From Boesenbergia rotunda (lineage: Eukaryota; Streptophyta; Magnoliopsida; Zingiberales; Zingiberaceae), in contig JAGFNQ010008797.1 in the NCBI GenBank assembly GCA_024364735.1, positions 320,595 through 384,594 of the forward strand: DNA of 64,000 nucleotides, in the 5' to 3' direction. Positions 11,371 through 22,899 of this stretch are shown piece after piece (within the stretch, counting starts at the first letter, position 1; each line of letters starts with the position of its first letter). Made by a program: the position numbers and the translations under genes. The notes under the pieces were generated by a model. That model did not search any database, was not told the origin of the DNA, and was given only the letters and a program-made list of their open reading frames with translations.

Positions 11371-12977
11371 ATGGAAGACAAACTTGGGGAAGATATCAAC
11401 TCACCACCACCATACGAGCATGAAGACTTTGCATATTGGAAAGATAGAATGAAGATGTGACTCGGCATGGATTGGGAGTGTGTAATGGTGCTAGAGGAAC
11501 CATTTGAGACCCCTAAGGATAAGCATGGAAAGAAGCTCTAACCTAGGTATTGGACCAAGGAGCAACAAGAACAAGCAAGGGCCAATGAAAAGGTAATCAA
11601 TATTTTGGTCAATATTTTGCCTACTAACATGTTAAATTGTGTAGGGGTATATGAGAATGCACACGATCTATGGAAAAAGGTAGAAGAAATCCATAAAAAT
11701 CCTACACGAGGTCAATTAGTTGAAAAGCCCGAGGAAATGTCAATTTCATCAAGTGAAGGAGGAAAATTGAGTGATGAATCTTCCACCTCATCAAGAGAAG
11801 AAGAGGAGGTATCGATTTCGAGAATTGAGGGGGAGGAAAGACCCTCAACCGTACTGAATCAAGAGGAGACATCCACCTCATCCAAGGTTGAAGAAGAAGT
11901 CAACCTAGCCTCCACCTCCACCAAAGCAAGTAAAAAGGTTCACATCACATGCTTTGGTTGCAACAGGGGCACTACAAAGACAAGTACCCAAAAGGTAAAA
12001 TGGAGATAAAATCTAAACCAAGTTCAATTCTTGTTAAATCTAATATGAGGTGTAGGAATGGAGAATTCCAAAAGAAGAAGAGGAGGATTTGATGCTTCAC
12101 GTGTGGTGAGCTAGGACACTACCACATCAAGTGTCCAAGGAAGAAAGAGCTCAAGAAAATGGGACACATGAGGAGATGGGAGAAAGAAGAAAGGAGGAAG
12201 CAAAGATTACATCAAAGGGGAACTTCAAGGGTAAGGGAGGTAATTCCTAATCCTAGGGTAAAATGTAATTCAATTTCAAGTTCCTTATTACATATTAGAA
12301 ATAATGTCAATCATCTCTCCATGCATGCTAGATTTAATGAAAAATGCTTAATGGTGCATAATTTTGGATTTAAGTATAATGATAGGATTAGGAGTAACAT
12401 GGTAGATCAAAATCCTAGGAGAAGCATGCATCATGATCAACCCAAGACCTCTAGATCTAAGGATCATGACACTAATCTCAAAAGGGGAAGGAATGTGCCT
12501 AGGAGAATGGGTAGTTCTGGGAATGTCCAAGGTGGACATATGGGGTCTAAGATTAGAACTCTAGAAAGGGAAAATCAAGTCTTGAGGGCAAGGCTTGATA
12601 CATTAGAAAAGACCTTAGAAAGATTCACGGTTGGATCTAAGGGCTTAGACATGGTGTTGGGTAGCTTAAAACCCAACTATGATAGATCGGGTTTGGGTTA
12701 CCAGTCTAGAGTCTCCAAGGTCAACAAAAAGAAATATGCTGGGAAGACATATGATTATGACAAGAAGGAGAGGTCTAAGGATGGCAAGAGGGTGTCATCA
12801 AAAGGTAGAAAGGGTGACTTAACCAAGGACAAGGTATCCAAGATTAAAAAGATTAGATTTGTAGGCCAAGAATCACCAGAGGTTCACCGGTGTGACTTAG
12901 TGTGGGTTGAGTCACCTAGGGAGGTGGCTAAGGCTAAGAGCTCAAGGGGGAGCTCTAGGAGCCTTTGGGGTCCATAG
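11371..12977 (+). pseudogene. gag of element A (Sirevirus-like), broken
   Basis: Retrotransposon gag starting ATGGAAGACAAACTT at 11371. The capsid part (ILVNILPTNML...ENAHDLWKKVEEIHKNPT) is followed by an acidic Ser/Glu-rich linker and two CCHC knuckles. The first knuckle is destroyed by a frameshift (CFGCNRGTTKT at about 11955); the second (CFTCGELGHYHIKCP) is intact near 12090. Next come a basic stretch, a coiled coil (LERENQVLRARLDTLEKTLERF) and the LDMVLGSLKPNYDRSGLGY motif. Early stops lie at about 11457 and 11539, and another near 12090. No pol follows. Gag copies in H and G are clear relatives. Confidence 0.88.
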
Positions 12978-14992
12978 TAAATAGATCTCAAGAGTTTCTC
13001 TCCTAGGAATTTAGGTGAAATGTGCCAAAAGATGTTGGAAGACTTGGGTAAGTCTTAATCCTAGGTTTTGGCACAATAAAAAGGAAACTTAGGAAGAAAA
13101 AGGTGAAAATGAGGTTATAATTGACAAAATTAGGTTTTAATATGTGAATACCACATAATTTCATGATAGAAATGAATTGTGATCAAGCATTGGAAGATAC
13201 ATTAAGGAGAAGTCGAAATTAGAACTTTTAGAATGAGTTTAATTGATACATTTTAGAGAAAGTTGAGTTTCATGCCAATCTTGAGATCCGGAGTACATCT
13301 ATTTGGAAACATATTTTTCCCAAGTAGACATTAGCCCCACAAATCTACCCACGAAATTTTATAATTTTTGGAGATTTGTAGAATTATTTAGGGATTTCTG
13401 AAATTGGGCTGAAAAACTTGAAAATCAGGTATCAGTCGACTGCCAGGGGCAGTCGACTGGTCTCAAGCCCAAAAACTCTCTGTGAGTTTTGGCAGTCGTT
13501 GTCATATGGGCAGTCGACTGATCAGTGAGAGTTTGTAAAAAGGGGCCTATTGGATAGCAAGAAATTTCAAATTTGGATAATGATTTTGGATTAACATTCT
13601 TGTTTATGATTTCATACTCCTTGAATGAAGTGGTATCCCATGATTTAATAAGGCTCTGTTGATATCTTGAAAATCAAGGAAGATTGATAAGTTTCCCTAG
13701 GTATCTAGGATTTAGAGATAAAAAGGGAAGTATTGAGGATAATTTCGTGTGTGAAATGACAATGAATGGAATTGGCAAACACATGACATTATGGTTAAAT
13801 TTCAAAGTTGATACAAAATGATCATGTCTAAAAAAATTAGAGATTGTACCAAAGTCAAGCACATTTGATACATTTCATAAAATCATATTTTTCTAGTATA
13901 GAGCATATCCTAATAAATGTGCTTGCAAACCTTTAGAGTGTTTAAGGTTGTGTTGAGTTCTTTTTGGCACTAGGGATAAGGTTGCTTGGGGGCAATCCTT
14001 TAATGGTGGCCAAGGGAGAAAAACTTAGTTGTTAGGTTGGGTAGAACCTAACTTGGTGTTAGGGTGTTAAGTTGGGTAGAACTTCACCTAAGAAAATTGA
14101 AAATTGGGAGAAGACATATGTTAAGGGGGAGGTTGCCTCCTTGTTTGCCTTGATTTTCATAAGAAAATTTTTGGATTTTGTGTCAAACTTGGGAATGGTG
14201 ATAGATACATGGTGAAATATATTTTTCCCAAGTAGGTATGGGTACCACAAAGTTCTCCACGAAATTTAGGAATTTTTAGAGATTTGTGAAATTTCTAGCG
14301 CAATTCTAAAATTGGCCAGAAAATTAAGAAATCAGAGTATCAGTCGACTGCCAACAGGGGCAATCGACTGGTCAGGGCTGGTGTGGGTATCCAGCAGCTG
14401 ACTTGGGTTTTAATGATGGAAACCAAGTGTATGGGAGGCTCGTACACATTGTTTATGATCATTAGGGATTCAAAGAACCAATAATTGAGATATTGTTGGG
14501 TTCTTTTTGATGTATGGCAAAGGGGGAGAAGTTTGGGTTTAAGTTGGGAAACTAAACTTACCTTTGCTGGAAACCCTAGGTTTAGGGGGAGTTGAGATTA
14601 AGGGGGAGCATGATTGCTCCATTCTTGGCATAAGGGGAACCTGGGAGAGGTTTTTAAAAAGCCTTTGTAAGTCCAATATATGGGGAGCTTGGGAGAAGCT
14701 TTAAAAAGTCTATTTTGGTGAAAAGTCCTAACTTGGAAAGTTAGGTGTGTAAAAGTCCTAGCTTGGAAGGCTAGGTGTGAGAAAGTCCTAACTTGGAGGG
14801 TTAGGTGTTGAAAATTCCTAACTTGAAGGGTTAGGTCTGGAAAATCCTAACTTAGAGGGTTAGGTGTAGGATGCCTTAGGATGGGATCCATCTTTGCATT
14901 GCATATGCATTTGTTTAGCATGGTTTTTGCTATTGACTACTATCTTGTTTCGCTAACTTAAACGTATTGCCAAACATCAAAAATGGGGTGAT
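12978..14992 (+). other. Non-coding 3' internal region of element A
   Basis: No pol and no sustained reading frame. It holds paired CAGTCGACTG palindromes (about 13435-13525 and 14340-14370), several purine tracts (for example AAGGGGGAG near 14525 and 14605), and hairpin units of the form CTAACTTGGAGGGTTAG near 14725-14875. It ends in a degenerate polypurine tract before the 3' LTR. Related DNA is found in H (27132-30427) and G (60536-63453). Confidence 0.7.
14725..14880 (+). repeat. Hairpin tandem units in element A internal region
   Basis: About five units of roughly 29 bp, GAAAAGTCCTAACTTGGAAAG and variants, each forming CTAAC...GTTAG or CTAGC...GCTAG. They are the reverse-orientation counterpart of the array in B's LTR, although here they lie inside the element just before the 3' LTR. 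Confidence 0.75.
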
Positions 14993-16015
14993 TGTTGAGG
15001 CAATCTGTGGTCCGGAGTGACCAAGTGTTTTGATGTTTGGACAAAGGGTTTAAGTTAGGTTTACCCTTGTTATCTTATATGTGTATGTTGAGTGTGCAGG
15101 ATGTACAAGTTACACATATGGACTTAACTGGACGGCCTCAGTACGGTGAAGGGTGGCATGGAGGCAAGCTGGAGGCTTGCGTGCACATCCGAGGGACCTT
15201 GGAGAGCAGGGACGATGAGCTGATGGGCGCGGACTTCGAGGCATGCATGAAGGATGACATGGAGGCAAGCTGGAGGCTTGCGTGCATCCGAGGGACGGGA
15301 GCCGAAGATGAAGAGGGCGCGAAGGCAACAGTCGAGGCTGCGGAGGAGGAGTCAGTCGAGTCGTGAGGGTACGAGTGTTGTGTGATTGTACTCGGGAAAA
15401 TCCTAGGGTCGAGTGCTGAGAGAAGTGTACTCGGGAAGGGAAACCCTAGGTGTGTGAGTAGGGCAGTTGATTGGTAAAACTCACAGAAAGGGTTCTGGCC
15501 AGGGACCAATCGACAGCTCTGGGAGTAGTTGACTGGTAGGTGGCTGGTGAGTTGGCTGAGAATTCGAACGTTGGGGTGCAACGGTCGAATTTCAGTGGCA
15601 CCAGTCGACTGCCCTGAGAGCAGTCGACTGGTGGCAAGGGTTTCAGCCCGAGTCCTATTTAAAGCGGACTTCGTGGTGGCTGAGATTCTTGACGAAACTC
15701 GCTTAGGTAAAGTGAGTTAGTAGTCTTTTTTGCCCAGATATTGTCAAAGTGATTGTGGCGAGGTTTCTCCACCCACAAGGAGCGACGAGGGCTAACCGGA
15801 GGTTATCGAGGGAGTGATCCACCGACGGATTCTTGGATTAGTCACCCGTCCGGGGTGGATACCAAGTAAATCTTCCGTATTAGCATTGGTTAGTTTTTGT
15901 TCTCTATTGTTAGTTTATTTTTATTGTATATTCCGCTGTGCAACTAACAACGTAGGTGAAAAGTATTCGACAAATCGCTATTCACCCCCCTCTAGCGAAC
16001 GCATTCGATCTATCA
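14993..16015 (+). repeat. 3' LTR of element A
   Basis: Uninterrupted 1023-bp LTR, TGTTGAGGCAATC to GATCTATCA, followed by the ACTCA duplication. It contains hairpin units GCAAGCTGGAGGCTTGC, CAGTCGACTG palindromes (15603 and 15621), TATTTAAA (15656-15663), the ACCAAGTAAA motif near 15862, and the TATTCACCCCCCTCTA tract near 15980. Confidence 0.92.
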
Positions 16016-16052
16016 ACTCATCTCCTTCCACTCTTCTCCCACTAAGAGTTCT
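16016..16052 (+). mobile_element. Continuation of the CACTA between elements A and E
   Basis: 16016-16020 is the ACTCA duplication that matches 3195-3199, so this short stretch is the original continuation of the DNA left of 3200. It is cut again at 16053 by the left LTR of element E. Reading across the removed insertion, one frame starting near 3143 stays open through both pieces for roughly 30 codons, but I do not recognise the peptide. Confidence 0.6.
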
Positions 16053-17301
16053 TGTGGGATCATTGTAATCGATAGAGGGGGGTGAATAGTGATTACTAGA
16101 AATTTTTGGAAAAAATAGAATATACACAGCGGAAAAACAAAAGAAACAATGCTAACACAGTTTCTGTTTTACTTGGTTCGGACTCTTTAACGGCTCCTAC
16201 TCCAAGGCCTGTGGTCCTTGACCATTTTCGTTGAGCAATTCTATAACTCGAATAAGATTTACAAATATGAAACTTGAGTACAGAATTAAACAGCGAAATT
16301 ATAATATACCGACGATACTAAAGTGTTTGCAAAGCGTCTCGGGCAACGTATCATCGATCTTGATCATTGTTGGTGCGGGAAACTCGAGCACGGAAGAAAT
16401 ACGGAGAGAGTTGGAGTGCTTGAGTCACAAGAAAGCTATTCTGAATTATTGTAGAAAGCAAAGGGGTGAAGCCCCTTATATAGTCTGTTCTCGGGCGCCT
16501 CTGGGCTCTTGGGCGCCTACCACATGTAGCGAATCGAGCGCATCCTTATCCGCAGACTCAAACAAAACTCTATCTCTCGTTCTTGGGCGCCTAGGACCTC
16601 TGAGGCGCCTAATGGCTCACGGGTGCCTGAGATGCTGATGTGGCAACTTGCCAGTTCAGCCTCTCACCCGCTGGAAATGCCTAAACTCAGGCACCTGTTA
16701 CCTATCAAGCGCCTGGTCTCTCAGGCGCCTAAACCCTTTCACGAGTTTGGGATGCAACAACTACTCCCTTTGACTCCTATAACCAGGGTTAGTCCAAGAA
16801 TAGTATAACATAAATAATGAATGCATAGATAACAGCCTGAGCTATCTTGGTTTTGACTTTGGATTTCAAAATGAAACCCTAGGTCAAACCGACGCCTACT
16901 GTTCCCTCTTCCGGGGAAGGCATCCTCACCTGCTCCTCTCAGGAGAGGTTACCTTTTGCCAACCGGCTCCTCCGGTTGGACATTTGCTCGGCCTCCGAGA
17001 CTGCTAGATCTCGAGACGTTCGTACCTCGACCCGCCTCTACTTCTGTCCGCAATCCTCACTCGGCTAAGACTCTTGCCCGATGTTCCGAATCAGGACTTT
17101 AGTGCCCAACCCTTGGCCAGGTCTTCTTGCCCAGTCCTCGACTAGGACTTCTTACTAACCCTGCAGGTCAAGACTTCGTGCCTAGGTGAGCTAGGACTTT
17201 CCTGTACACTTAGTAAATCCATTAAATCACAATATAAACTTAACTTTGAACCCTTTGTCATTATAAAAATCAGGTTCGATCCGGTGTTTCTGGCACCAAC
17301 A
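16053..17301 (-). repeat. 3' LTR of element E
   Basis: 1249 bp. In element sense it starts TGTTGGTGCCAGAAACACC. It has CTAGG/CCTAG-type hairpin units around 17080-17200, GGCGCC-centred palindromes (16495-16735), the box TATATAAG (16475-16482), the ACCAAGTAAA motif (16170) and a poly-G/C tract near 16080. Confidence 0.9.
16475..16482 (-). promoter_or_regulatory. TATA box in LTR of E
   Basis: TATATAAG on the minus strand, directly downstream (element sense) of the AGGCGCCT palindrome array. The F copy has the same box at 25400-25407. Confidence 0.6.
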
Positions 17302-18569
17302 ATCTCCCCCTTTTTGATTTATGGCAACACAATTCAAAAGTTAAGTTAAAAACATGAAAAAGAAATATATATTACTTATGTATTGGAAGAAAAGAAAACT
17401 TTTCTACTCTCCCCCTTGATTAGCGCTCTCCCCCTTTCCTGAGAACATTTTCAATATTTTTGAAAAAACTTAGCAAAAATTTGAAATATTGCATAAAGCT
17501 CCCTTTTAATTGAAACTCTCCCCCTGAAACTTTTGAAAATATGCAAATTTCTATTTTGAAAAATTTCTCTAAGTATTGAAAAGAAATCTAAGTATGATTT
17601 CAAATTTAGTTTAAAAGAACTTCTGAGAAAAGAAAACTTTAAGAGAAAATATTTTTGAAGGCTTCTAAAGTTTTTCTCAAAAAGAATCCTCTAAGAAGAG
17701 TTTAATTTTAGAAAAAAAAAATTCTCAAAATTTTTTCAAAAACAAACTTTTTTTCAAATTTTATTTTTACTTTGTAGAAAAAGAGGGAAAAAAAGAATTT
17801 TAACTTCACTTTTTCGAAAGAATAGATTTTGAGTAAAAAAATTAATTTTTAACTTCACTTTTTCGAAAGAATAGATTTTGAGTAAAAAAATTGATTTTTA
17901 ACTTCACTTTTTCTACTCTCCCCCTTTGTCATATATAAAAAAAAACTTTTTGAAAAGTATGTTTGGTAAAAAAATTTGTATTAGAGCTTACTTGCTTTGC
18001 AAAAACAAAAACAAAAAAAATGACAAGTTGTAAGTAATACTTTATGAATTAAGTGAATAGAAGTAGTCTGACCTATGTAATATGTTTTGAACCCAATTAA
18101 TATTCTAGTGAGTCCAAGCATGAAAAAAAATTCAACAAAATGAATCAAATCAAGTTAGTCAAGTGCATTTATCTCTCCAACTGCTCTTTATGCACTGACT
18201 TAAAGCATCTTGAGTTAAGGCATAAACCTAAGCATCTCAACCTAATCTAGGTTATCAACCAAAGTACCCTAATGTGCTTGTAAGATGCTAGCTTCTAGAT
18301 CTATAGGAGCATGCAATGCTAGGGTTAAGTCCTAAGCTAAGTCCATTTCATAGAAAAATCCTAGTTTTTGAAAGGGGTAATTTTTTTTTAAAAAAACTTA
18401 GTCGGAAAAGCACTTTTAAAACAGTATGATTTTGAAAAAAAATTTGCAAGAAAAAAATAGTTAAGAAAAAACAATCCTATTCTACTAAACACATCCCTAG
18501 TTGCCTTCTTAGTAAACTAAACTGAGACTCAGGTAGTAGTTTAGTGCAAATATCGGCTAGGTTAGATTT
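17302..18569 (-). other. Non-coding 3' internal region of element E
   Basis: AT-rich and without a reading frame. A polypurine tract (AAAAAGGGGGAGATT in element sense) adjoins the LTR, with further CTCTCCCCCTT runs at about 17408, 17427, 17517 and 17915 that act as additional purine tracts in element sense. Confidence 0.7.
17797..17912 (-). repeat. 49-bp tandem repeat
   Basis: Two full copies and one partial copy of a unit containing TTAACTTCACTTTTTCGAAA, with a period of 49 bp (starts at about 17801, 17850 and 17899). Confidence 0.85.
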
Positions 18570-21500
18570 TCAGTCTATATGTGTAAGTACGATTTCACCC
18601 CTAGTTACGTGATATCTAACAAAGTGGTGTTTAACTTCAATATGCTTAGTTCTGGAGTGATGAATATGATTTTTTGTAAGGTTAATTAAACTTATATTGT
18701 CAATAAATACCTTAGTTTGGGTATAGTCTAGGTTAAAATCCTTAAGGGTATGCATTATCCATAAAAGTTGAGCTACACATTCTCCTAGGGCAACATATTC
18801 TGCTTCAGTTGTAGATAAGGCAATACAATGTTGCTTTCTACTGCACCAGCTAACTGGACTTTGTCCTAGTAGCTGACAGCTCCTACTAGTACTTTTTCTA
18901 TCTAATTTACAATTTGCATAATCTGAGTTAGAAAATCCTAATAATTTAAAATTGGACGTCCTAAGGTACCAAATACCTGCATTTATGGTGCCCTTAATAT
19001 ATCTAAGGATCCTTTTAACTGTAGTTAACTGAGACTCCTTAGCACAAGTTTGGTACTTAGCATAAACACCTACTGCAAAAAGAATATCAGGTCTACTAGC
19101 AGTTAGGTAAAGCAAACTTCCTATAACACTTCTATAATACTTTAAATCAATTGGTTTGCCTTCAGGATCGTTATCTATTTTGGCATTTGTTGACATAGGA
19201 ATACTTAAATTCTTTGAAACCTAAAAAAGGTAAAGCAAACTTCCTATAGCATTTCTTGATTATTTTTTTTTGCATATTTTGATTGATGAATATAGTTTCC
19301 ATCCTTGGTCTGTTTAATTTGTAAACCTAAAAATAAAGTTAATTCACCTACTAAGCTCATTTCAAATTCGTTTTCCATAATTTTAATAAAGTCTTTTAAG
19401 AAATGAGTGTTCGTTGATCTACATAGATTTGAGCTATAAAAATGTCTTTTTCTAAAGTTTAACAAATAGGGTTGATTCAGCCTTGGTTAAAACCTTTAGA
19501 AATTAGATAGGTGGATAATCTTTCATACCAAGCCCTAGGCGCTTGTTTTAACCCATAAAGGGCTTTCCTAAGTTTGAATATATGATTAGGGTAGTCAAGG
19601 TCCTCGAAGCCTAAGGATTGTCCTACATAAACTTCCTCTTTTATAAAACCATTCAGGAATACAGACTTGGCATCCATTTGATATAACTTGAATCCCCTAT
19701 AGGCTGTAAAGGCTAGTAGCATCCTAATTGACTCAAGTCTAGCTACAAGGGCATAGGTTTCATCATAATCTAACCTTCAACTTGACTAAATCCTTTAGCT
19801 ACTAAGCGAGCTTTGTTTCTTACTATCTCACCTTGGTCATTCAATTTATTCCTAAATACCCATTTAGTTTCTATAATGGACTTACCTTCTGGTTTAGGTA
19901 CTAAGTCCCAGACTTAGTTTCTATCAAATTGGGCTAATTCTTCTTGCATAGCAATGATCCAGTCTGGATTAGGTAAGGCCTCTTCTATAGTTTTTGGTTC
20001 TATTTTTGAAATTAGTGCAACCTGACTTAGGTTCCTATAGAAAGACCTTGTTCTAACCCCTAAGGTTGGATCACCCATAATTTGGTTAGTTGGGTGATTT
20101 AGTCTGGGTTTCATAGATTTCCTAGAACTGGGTTCAGCCTTAGGTCTAGCTGGTAGGTTATGGGTTGGAACAGGAACAGGTTCAACAATTTGAGTTGGTT
20201 CAACTATTGGATCAATTGTTGGTTCAATTTCTTCTTGGTCTTGATTCGAAGTAGTTGGATTTGATGATTAGTTAAGTTGACTGGGTTAGGTAAAATAGTT
20301 GGTTTCGTTATAATTTCTTCATCAAATATAACATTCGGGGTTTCTTCAATTTTAAGGATATGTTTGTTATAGACCCTATATGCCCAACTCGTGGTTGAGT
20401 ACCCTACAAAAATTTCTAGGATTGATTTTGATTGAAATTTTCTTAGGTAGTCTTTTGTATTTAGGATATGTACCTTACAACCAAACACTCTTAAATAATA
20501 TAAGTTGGGTATTCTATGGTAATAGATTTCATAAGGTGTTTTATTGTATCTTTTATTTATTAGAACCCTATTTTGAATATAACAAGAAGTGTTAATTGCC
20601 TCTGCCCATAATTGATTGGATAAGTTATATTCGTTGAGCATGGTCCTGGCGGTTTCATGAAGGGTTCTATTTTTCCTTTCAACTATCCCATTTTGTTAGG
20701 GGTTCTTAGGTAGGAAAATTCATGAATATAATCATTTATTTTACATAAGTCATTAAACTTTTGGTTTTCAAATTCTCCCCTATGATCACTTCTTATTCTT
20801 TTAATTTGAGTATCTTTTTGATTTTCTAGTATTTTATATAAGTTGTTAAATGATTCAAATGTTTCATCTTTGGTTTTTAAAAACCTAACCCAAGTAAATC
20901 TAGAATAATAAATAATAATTACTAAGCAGTATCGATTTCCGCTTAGTGACTTGGCTGCATGAGAATCAAATAGGTCTAGGTATAGGAGCTCAAGCGTAGT
21001 TTGGGTTAAGTCTAATTGGGTAGATTTGTGGGTTGATTTTGTTTGTTTACCTTGTTGACATGGGTTGTAGATTGAATTTTCAAAGTTTTTAATTTTAGGT
21101 ATTCCCTTAATTAGTCCATTTTGACTTAATTTTGAAATTAATTTTGTGTGAGTGTGACCTAGTCTTCTATGCCATAAATTAGTTTCTTCTAATTGGGTCA
21201 GAAGACACTTAGGTGTTGATGATAGGTTAATAATATAAATATTATTTTTTCTTACTTCCTTAAGGATTATTTCTGGGTCATATAAGTTCCTAATAAGGCA
21301 GTCAAAGTTGATAAAGGTGACTACATAATCAGTATCACATAATTGACTGATGCTAAGTAAGTTAAACTTAAACTTATCAATCAATAGCACTTTTTTGATA
21401 ATAAAGTAATTGCTCACTTGGGTGATCTCTCACTTCCCGGGTTCGATTCCTCCCTGGTAGAGCGCGCAGTATGCTGACGAAAGAAATCCCCACAGGTTGC

Positions 21501-21830
21501 TGCGTGGTCGGGCCATCGGGTACCGATATCATAAGTGGTAAAGTCGCCACGTGTCTCCGTCCTGCGATTTACCCTCGTTGACCGGTGGGGACTCTCGTTG
21601 AAGGTTGTGGGGCAGGGCCGGTCAGCTAAGTGGATTAGTCGGGCGCAAGCCTAGATACCCCTTGTAAATCCAAAAAAAATGTTACCTGACCCAATTACCT
21701 TAAGTGTGACATTGTTGCCAAATGCCACTGAGCCTAGGTTTTTGTATTTGATTTTGGTGAACTTCAATTTATCCCCAATCATATATTTAGAGCATCCACT
21801 ATCCAACATCCACTGGTCCAAATCATTATG
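18570..21830 (-). pseudogene. pol of element E (protease, integrase, RT, RNase H), degenerate
   Basis: Copia-type polyprotein read right to left. The aspartic protease motif WMLDSGCSKYMIGD lies near 21800. The GAG-pre-integrase region follows (LLSISQLCD...LWHRRLGHTH), then the integrase core (LYLDLFDSHAAKS, IRSDHRGEFEN) and its C-terminal part (LWAEAINTSCYIQNRV). Reverse transcriptase fragments include YQMDAKSVFLNGFIKEEVYV and LRKALYGLKQAPRAWYERL. RNase H includes YYRSVIGSLLYLTASRPDI and ALSTTEAEYVALGE. A SINE-like insertion (about 21421-21690) separates protease from integrase. Frameshifts lie near 20690, 19910, 19740 and 19470, the YVDD catalytic box near 19420 is destroyed, and stops are scattered. 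It cannot be functional. Confidence 0.9.
21421..21690 (+). mobile_element. tRNA-derived SINE-like insertion in E pol
   Basis: About 260 bp of GC-rich DNA unlike the AT-rich pol around it. It contains GGGTTCGATTCC (about 21440-21451), which fits the B box of a tRNA-type RNA polymerase III promoter, and it ends TTGTAAATCC followed by a run of A at about 21672-21680. Protease coding resumes on one side and integrase coding on the other, so it is an insertion. I do not see a convincing A box or target-site duplication, so the 5' end may be truncated and the exact limits are uncertain. Confidence 0.6.
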
Positions 21831-21989
21831 TTTCTACACATAAAGTATTTTGATTTGGATCCATTTATATAGAGGTGTAAAAATAGATTGATTGAGTTTC
21901 ACTGCCTAGTTTGTCTCACCCAATCTAGGTTATCAGTCATGTTATTCCTATGAGTATTTTTGTGAGATAGGTTTTCAACTTGATTTTGA

Positions 21990-22270
21990 AAAATTAAATT
22001 TTGAAAATATTAAGTTAAATTTTTGAAAAATATTAAATTGAATTTTTGAAAACATTAAGTTAAAATTTTGAAAATATTAAGTTGAATTTTTGAAAAATAT
22101 GAAGTTGAATTTTTGAAAAATATAAAGTTAAATTTTTGAAAATATTAAGTTAAATTTTTAAAAATATTAAGTTAAATTTTTTGAGAATATTAAGTTGAAT
22201 TTTTGAAAATATTAAATTGAATTTTTGAAAATTTATTAAGAGATTATTATATTTGAAAAATTAATTTGAA
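21990..22270 (-). repeat. AT-rich tandem array between gag and protease of E
   Basis: About ten degenerate copies of a unit near 25-28 bp, TTGAATTTTTGAAAATATTA with single-base variants. It sits in the internal region between the conserved block and the protease coding part. Element K has another AT-rich array in a comparable part of its interior. Confidence 0.8.
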
Positions 22271-22509
22271 ATTTTTAAACTTTAATTAAGTTGAATTGAA
22301 GGTATATTAAAGGTAAAATTAATTGAGTTGGTTGGGTTGGACTAAATCGTTAGGTCATAAACATCTCACTCTTTTCTAAATGATAAAATAGGTTATCCTT
22401 ATTTGTTTCGTGAGATGCATTAATTTTATCTTTGATTTTATGTTAACACTATGATTTGATTGAGACTTGTGTTAGATTCAGGTTTAACAATTAATAAATT
22501 GAAAATAAA

Positions 22510-22830
22510 TTTCGGTAACTGACTTCCAGGTCTTGGCGAGGCACAAAGGCCTTCTTTGGTCGTAGCCTTATTGGATCATCAACCCTTTCCTAGACAAAGC
22601 CTTTTAAAAAAAATTTATTCTCAAATTATTTTTTGAGAAACTATGGTCTAACTAGTTGAGGATTTGGCGAGGTAGCTTCGGTTAGTTCCACCTGACTAAT
22701 AGAACCAAATAGGGTACGTCTTACCCTACTTGACTTTTTAGACAAGCTTCCCTAACGTACTATCATCTCGCCCCACCCTAATACTAGGTTGTGCAAGTGT
22801 CAATCAAGTCAGATCCTTATCTAACCGTTT
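22510..22830 (-). other. Conserved block shared with element K
   Basis: In element sense this block matches K at about 48380-48650 far better than the flanking DNA does. Identical runs include GATAGTACGTTAGGGAAG, GGCTACGACCAAAGAAGG and GCCTCGCCAAGACCTGGAAG. It lies between gag and protease and has no clean reading frame in either copy. Its role is unknown; an RNA signal or a decayed coding segment are both possible. Confidence 0.75.
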
Positions 22831-22899
22831 CTAAGTTTAAGCATAATATTCTTGCGAAAAAAAATAAACAAGCATCAAACAAAAAAAACAAGGAATAAT

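Larger units (their letters stand above)
3200..16015 (+). mobile_element. LTR retrotransposon A (Ty1/copia, Sirevirus-like, gag only)
   Basis: A complete plus-strand element bounded by a perfect 5-bp duplication ACTCA (3195-3199 and 16016-16020). LTRs start TGTTGAG and end TATCA. A primer site resembling ATTGGTATCAGAGC follows the 5' LTR. The internal region (11297-14992, about 3.7 kb) encodes only a broken gag followed by about 2 kb of non-coding DNA, with no protease, integrase, reverse transcriptase or RNase H. The 5' LTR is split by nested element B (3749-10828). The two LTRs have similar lengths (about 1012 and 1023 bp) and are clearly homologous. The element is a non-autonomous gag-only retrotransposon. 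Confidence 0.9.

Noticed and set aside
14994..15640. Several frames of 70-147 residues on both strands around the GCAAGC repeats, recurring at 34862, 35229 and 63526
   Set aside because: They recur wherever the A/H/G LTR occurs and arise from the repeat unit being open in several frames.
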